Origin: an uncultured Bacteroidota bacterium
GTDB taxonomy: Bacteria; Bacteroidota; Bacteroidia; Flavobacteriales; Flavobacteriaceae
DNA length: 64,000 nt
Reading direction: 5' to 3'
NCBI GenBank assembly: GCA_902635895.1
Contig: CACPPV010000006.1
Location: 1 to 64,000, forward strand
The notes beneath the pieces were generated by a model, which had not been told where the DNA came from, searched no databases, and saw only the letters and a list, made by a program, of their open reading frames with translations. The position numbers and the translations under genes were made by a program. Positions 61,356-64,000 of the stretch are shown here, piece by piece; the first letter of the stretch is position 1; every line of letters starts with the position of its first letter.

Positions 61356-61973
61356 TTAATCCATAATTTGTGCTGTAGAACAAATGTAATTAGAAAACTT
61401 CATGAGATCTACAAGATAGTTTTCAGAAAATTCATTTTTATAAATTCTAACTATTGCTTTGTTATTTTTTAGAGATTCAATAATTATATTTTTTTTAAAA
61501 TCAATACTGTCATATCCAAAAGCTTTAAAAACTGATTCTTTTATAGTCCAGGCTTTAGTAATACTTTCTACACTCTTGAAATCAAACAACTCCAATTCAT
61601 GTTTAGAAATAAATTTAGGCCAAATGTTTAAAATTTTATCTCTAAACTTTTCAATATCAATTCCAATTTTTTTTTTTGAATAGTAGATTCCAGAATATTG
61701 AAAAGAATGGGTTATTGAAATGAATCCTTTATGAAGAGTTGGCTTGCCAAACTCATCATAATTTAAATCGTCAAAAGTTAAATTTAATTCTTCTAATAAT
61801 TTTAGTATACTCAAAAATTCAATTTGTTTAGTTTCACTTTTAATGGAACTTAACTTTAGATTATAAGAAGAGTCTTGTTTTAAAGCCGAAATTAGTTCTT
61901 GCTTACCTTCTTTAATGTTCCAAATCACAAGATGGTTGTTCTTATGATCGCTGAATTTCTTGTATAATGGCAT
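61356..61973 (-). CDS. 4'-phosphopantetheinyl transferase (Sfp/AcpT type)
   Basis: Transfers phosphopantetheine from CoA to carrier proteins. The 205 residues carry both Sfp-family motifs: IGIDIEKFRDKI near residue 114 (Mg-binding) and AWTIKESVFKAFGYDSIDF near 155. It may activate the fatty-acid acyl carrier protein or a secondary-metabolism carrier. In this window it is the first gene of a unit with pnuC and the kinase. Confidence 0.9.
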   Translation of the reverse strand: MPLYKKFSDHKNNHLVIWNIKEGKQELISALKQDSSYNLKLSSIKSETKQIEFLSILKLLEELNLTFDDLNYDEFGKPTLHKGFISITHSFQYSGIYYSKKKIGIDIEKFRDKILNIWPKFISKHELELFDFKSVESITKAWTIKESVFKAFGYDSIDFKKNIIIESLKNNKAIVRIYKNEFSENYLVDLMKFSNYICSTAQIMD

Positions 61974-62032
61974 TATAATATATAATACAAATATACTTAA
62001 AGGAAAAATTGTTTAATTACAAAGCTTAATAA

Positions 62033-62293
62033 TTAAGCTTCAAATGGGACGACAGAAACAAAAGATTTGTTGTCTTTCTTTTTAGTGAACTGTACAATAC
62101 CATCAACTTTAGCGTGAAGAGTGTGGTCTTTACTTACGTAAACATTTTCACCAGCTTTATGAGCTGTACCTCTTTGACGAACAATAATATTACCAGCTAT
62201 AGCAGCTTGGCCACCATAAATTTTAACACCAAGTCGTTTTGATTCTGATTCTCTTCCGTTTTTAGAACTACCTACACCTTTTTTATGAGCCAT
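62033..62293 (-). CDS. rpmA: 50S ribosomal protein L27
   Basis: Ribosomal protein near the peptidyl-transferase centre, 86 residues. [24 protein letters not shown] at the N-terminus and [18 protein letters not shown] match L27 exactly. The N-terminus starts with AHKKG after Met and has no cleavable extension. It follows rplU after 17 bases. Confidence 0.98.
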   Translation of the reverse strand: MAHKKGVGSSKNGRESESKRLGVKIYGGQAAIAGNIIVRQRGTAHKAGENVYVSKDHTLHAKVDGIVQFTKKKDNKSFVSVVPFEA

Positions 62294-62310
62294 GATTTAT
62301 AGTTTATAAA

Positions 62311-62766
62311 TTATTTCTTAGTTTTCTTTGCAGCTGGTTTTTTTGCAGCAGTCTTTTTAGTAGCTGGTTTTTTAGCTACAATTTTTTTAGTAGAAGCTTC
62401 ATTTTTTGCAGGAACTTCTTTTTTAGCTTTAGGTTCAGCCTTAGTTTTTTTTGAGTTTTCTGAAATATTCTGAACTAATATCTCTGTCAAGGCTTGTCTA
62501 TGACCATTCTTTACTTTATAGCCTTTTCTTCTTTTCTTTTTAAATACAATTACCTTATCATCTTTCAAGTGTTTTACAATTTTAGCCTCAACACTTGCAC
62601 CACTAACAGTTGGATTACCAATTGAAATTTTTCCTGAATTGTCTAGCATTAAAATATTGTCAAAACTTACTTTTGATCCTTCTTTACCTTCAAGTCTATT
62701 GACATAAACTTTCTGATCTTTTTCAACTTTGAATTGTTGGCCTGCTATTTCTACAACTGCGTACAT
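62311..62766 (-). CDS. rplU: 50S ribosomal protein L21 with a Lys/Ala tail
   Basis: Ribosomal protein L21 (151 residues). The core (about 1-103) shows MYAVVEIAGQQFKVEKDQKVYVNRL and KVIVFKKKRRKGYKVKNGHRQALTEILV. A C-terminal tail of about 48 residues (KKTKAEPKAKKEVPAKNEAS, then KKPATKKTAAKKPAAKKTKK) is rich in Lys and Ala, like histone H1 or HU tails. E. coli L21 is about 103 residues, so the tail is an addition I recall from other Bacteroidota. It may bind rRNA or DNA. Confidence 0.96.
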   Translation of the reverse strand: MYAVVEIAGQQFKVEKDQKVYVNRLEGKEGSKVSFDNILMLDNSGKISIGNPTVSGASVEAKIVKHLKDDKVIVFKKKRRKGYKVKNGHRQALTEILVQNISENSKKTKAEPKAKKEVPAKNEASTKKIVAKKPATKKTAAKKPAAKKTKK

Positions 62767-62793
62767 AATAGTATTTTATTAAAAAAACGTGTG

Positions 62794-62824
62794 CAAATAT
62801 ACAAGGATTGAGTATATATAACAA
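62794..62824 (-). promoter_or_regulatory. Promoter of rplU-rpmA
   Basis: The minus strand reads TTG (62824-62822), 20 bases, TATATTTG (62801-62794), a good Bacteroidota promoter 28 bases before the rplU ATG. Confidence 0.65.
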
Positions 62825-62829
62825 CAATT

Positions 62830-62851
62830 AGCACTAAAATATAAAGGTGCT
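62830..62851 (-). terminator. Weak hairpin between the EamA gene and rplU
   Basis: AGCAC / GTGCT with a 12-base loop lies between the EamA stop and the rplU promoter. On the minus strand it is followed by AATTGTTG, so the T tract is poor and termination would be weak. Confidence 0.35.
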
Positions 62852-62873
62852 ATAATTTAATCTGGAACTTGAA

Positions 62874-63749
62874 TTATTTATTGGATTTCTTGTTTGCTAA
62901 ATAAACTCCTATAAAAATAACAATAGTGGCAAATAGCTGACTTACTGTAAATATTTCACCATCCAAAAGACCCCAAAATAAAGCAATTACAGGGATTAAA
63001 TAGGTTACTGAAGAAGCAAAGACTGGAGAAGCAATTTGAACAAATTTATTAAATAAAATTTTAGCAAATACGGTTCCAACGATTGACAAAACTAGTATGT
63101 AAAGGAAAGCATCAAAAACATTTTGATTTTGTAAATCAATTTGATTGTAATCGGTAGATAAAAAAATGATAACTGCAAATGGTAAAATAAAGACAAAATT
63201 TCCAACTGCAATTGCAACAGCTGAGACATTTTGGAGATAAACTTTCAATAGGTTTACTTGTAAAGCATACAGAAATGAAGCGCAAATTATAAAAAAAACA
63301 TACATCAAGTTTTGATCAGGGTTAATAATTGAGCCCTGATACATTAACAATACAGATCCAATAAGACCTAAAATGACCCCCAAAATTTGTTTAGAATCAA
63401 TTTTAAAACTATAAAAACCAACCCCTATAAGTAGAGTTGCCAGTGGAGTTAACGAATTTAATATCGCCGCTAAAGCGCTATCAATCTCGGTTTGAGCATA
63501 TGCAAATAAAAAAGGAGGGATAAATGATACATATCCTGTTATAGCAATCCATTTCCATTTATTTTTTGGTATGGTTTTTAAAGATGAATATCCAATTAAC
63601 AATAATAAAAATGCTGAAATTATTGTTCTTAAACTACCAACTTGAAGGGGACTTAAACCAATTAAAGCTTTTTTAATCAGAATATATGAACTTCCCCAAA
63701 CAATAGAAAGCACAACTAAATAGATCCATTTTAATTTATTTTTTGTCAT
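62874..63749 (-). CDS. EamA-family drug/metabolite exporter
   Basis: A ten-helix DMT-superfamily transporter of 291 residues from the ATG at 63749. A TTG at 63767 overlaps the gldD end and adds six unlikely residues. Two EamA repeats are visible: VWGSSYILIKKALIGLSPLQVGSLRTII near residue 15, and its paralogous second half with LFALQVNLL-like and TYLIPVIALFWGLLDGE near 260. Substrate unknown. Its start is 8 bases after the gldD stop. Confidence 0.9.
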   Translation of the reverse strand: MTKNKLKWIYLVVLSIVWGSSYILIKKALIGLSPLQVGSLRTIISAFLLLLIGYSSLKTIPKNKWKWIAITGYVSFIPPFLFAYAQTEIDSALAAILNSLTPLATLLIGVGFYSFKIDSKQILGVILGLIGSVLLMYQGSIINPDQNLMYVFFIICASFLYALQVNLLKVYLQNVSAVAIAVGNFVFILPFAVIIFLSTDYNQIDLQNQNVFDAFLYILVLSIVGTVFAKILFNKFVQIASPVFASSVTYLIPVIALFWGLLDGEIFTVSQLFATIVIFIGVYLANKKSNK

Positions 63750-63757
63750 AAAAAATA

Positions 63758-64000
63758 TTAATTCCAATTAAAAGATTGAATTAACTTCCTAATTTCATTA
63801 TTTGTAAATTCTATTGAAGGAAGTAATGAATCATAGTTTGGTTTTGATTCAAAAAATAAAGAACCTGAAATGTACTTTGAAATTGAATCTGTTATAAAGA
63901 ATTGTGTATTGGATGGAGTATCACCAGAAAACGTAAAATATTTAGCATAAATTTTTTTATTTGAATTAACATATTCACTTGATTTTACGTAAAATGCATT
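63758..64000 (-). CDS. gldD: Gliding motility lipoprotein GldD, C-terminal part
   Basis: The last 80 codons of an ORF that runs off the right edge. The sequence includes TQFFITDSISKYISGSLFF and KPNYDSLLPSIEFTNNEI and ends NWN. This agrees with my memory of the GldD C-terminus (QFFiTDS, GsLYF, PNyDSi). GldD is an outer-membrane lipoprotein tied to type IX secretion and gliding. It fits the T9SS-sorted protein at 33718. The N-terminus lies outside the window. Confidence 0.82.
   Translation of the reverse strand, partial: NAFYVKSSEYVNSNKKIYAKYFTFSGDTPSNTQFFITDSISKYISGSLFFESKPNYDSLLPSIEFTNNEIRKLIQSFNWN

Noticed and set aside
61354-61383. Upstream start for PnuC inside the phosphopantetheinyl transferase gene
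   Set aside because: The ATG at 61353 lies 2 bases after the preceding stop and gives the expected PnuC N-terminus.
63750-63767. TTG start for the EamA transporter overlapping gldD
   Set aside because: The ATG at 63749 gives a normal N-terminus and avoids the overlap with the gldD stop.
1-64000. tRNA or rRNA genes, insertion sequences, prophage, CRISPR
   Set aside because: Intergenic gaps are all short and were read on both strands. No T-loop/cloverleaf pattern, transposase, integrase or repeat-spacer array was seen.

Overview
This window looks like chromosomal DNA of a marine, AT-rich member of Flavobacteriia (Bacteroidota). The evidence is a type IX secretion sorting domain, the C-terminus of the gliding lipoprotein GldD, several TonB-dependent receptors, GLPGLI, DUF6588, DUF3098, DUF3127 and DUF4856 family proteins, and promoters of the Bacteroidota form TTTG-N19-TAnnTTTG with no Shine-Dalgarno sequences. 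Coding density is very high. No intergenic gap exceeds about 210 bases, and I see no rRNA, tRNA, CRISPR array, insertion sequence or prophage. All identifications were made by reading sequence and motifs; no database was searched.

Layout, left to right. 73-1629 (minus): aroA and a MazG-like pyrophosphohydrolase. 1791-5668 (minus): a Fe(III) ABC importer (fbpABC order) followed by a small eight-cysteine protein. 5789-11956 (plus): a divergent iron-type operon of DUF4856 lipoprotein, imelysin lipoprotein, a full-length vitamin K gamma-carboxylase-like (HTTM) membrane protein and a TonB receptor. 11963-17443 (minus): a Phe/Tyr operon (pheA, aminotransferase, tyrA, DAHP synthase/chorismate mutase, rsgA, dtd) preceded by a promoter, a Phe/Tyr-rich leader peptide and an attenuator. 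17464-19922 (minus): metX and metY behind a SAM-II-type riboswitch. 19928-24614 (minus): DUF6588, a large outer-membrane barrel and GLPGLI. 24737-33533: deoxynucleoside kinase, membrane pyrophosphatase, pdhB, etfBA, bifunctional nuclease, NupC and thyA. 33718-38678: a large T9SS-exported protein with a lipoprotein partner. 38681-46653: a class V aminotransferase, a 2TM-DHFR fusion, fabD, and lipopolysaccharide/envelope genes (DegT aminotransferase, waaA, surE, lpxB). 46658-50185: Lrp regulator, SemiSWEET and leuS. 50304-54831: ftsX, DUF3098, uppP, truB, aat, DUF3127, HIT and greA. 54929-60074: a Rieske-like lipoprotein, a His/Asp-repeat TonB receptor with a small Cys/His protein, and a TonB receptor behind a TPP riboswitch. 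60209-61973: NadR-like kinase, PnuC and a phosphopantetheinyl transferase. 62033-64000: rpmA, rplU, an EamA transporter and the gldD C-terminus.

How the genes work together: three RNA-level switches control nutrient pathways (aromatic amino acids by leader-peptide attenuation, methionine by a SAM riboswitch, thiamine uptake by a TPP riboswitch). The most novel candidate system is the divergent iron locus at 1791-11956. It places a vitamin K carboxylase homologue between an imelysin and its TonB receptor. It also appears to interrupt a gene order (rsgA-dtd / mazG-aroA) that I remember as contiguous in other flavobacteria.
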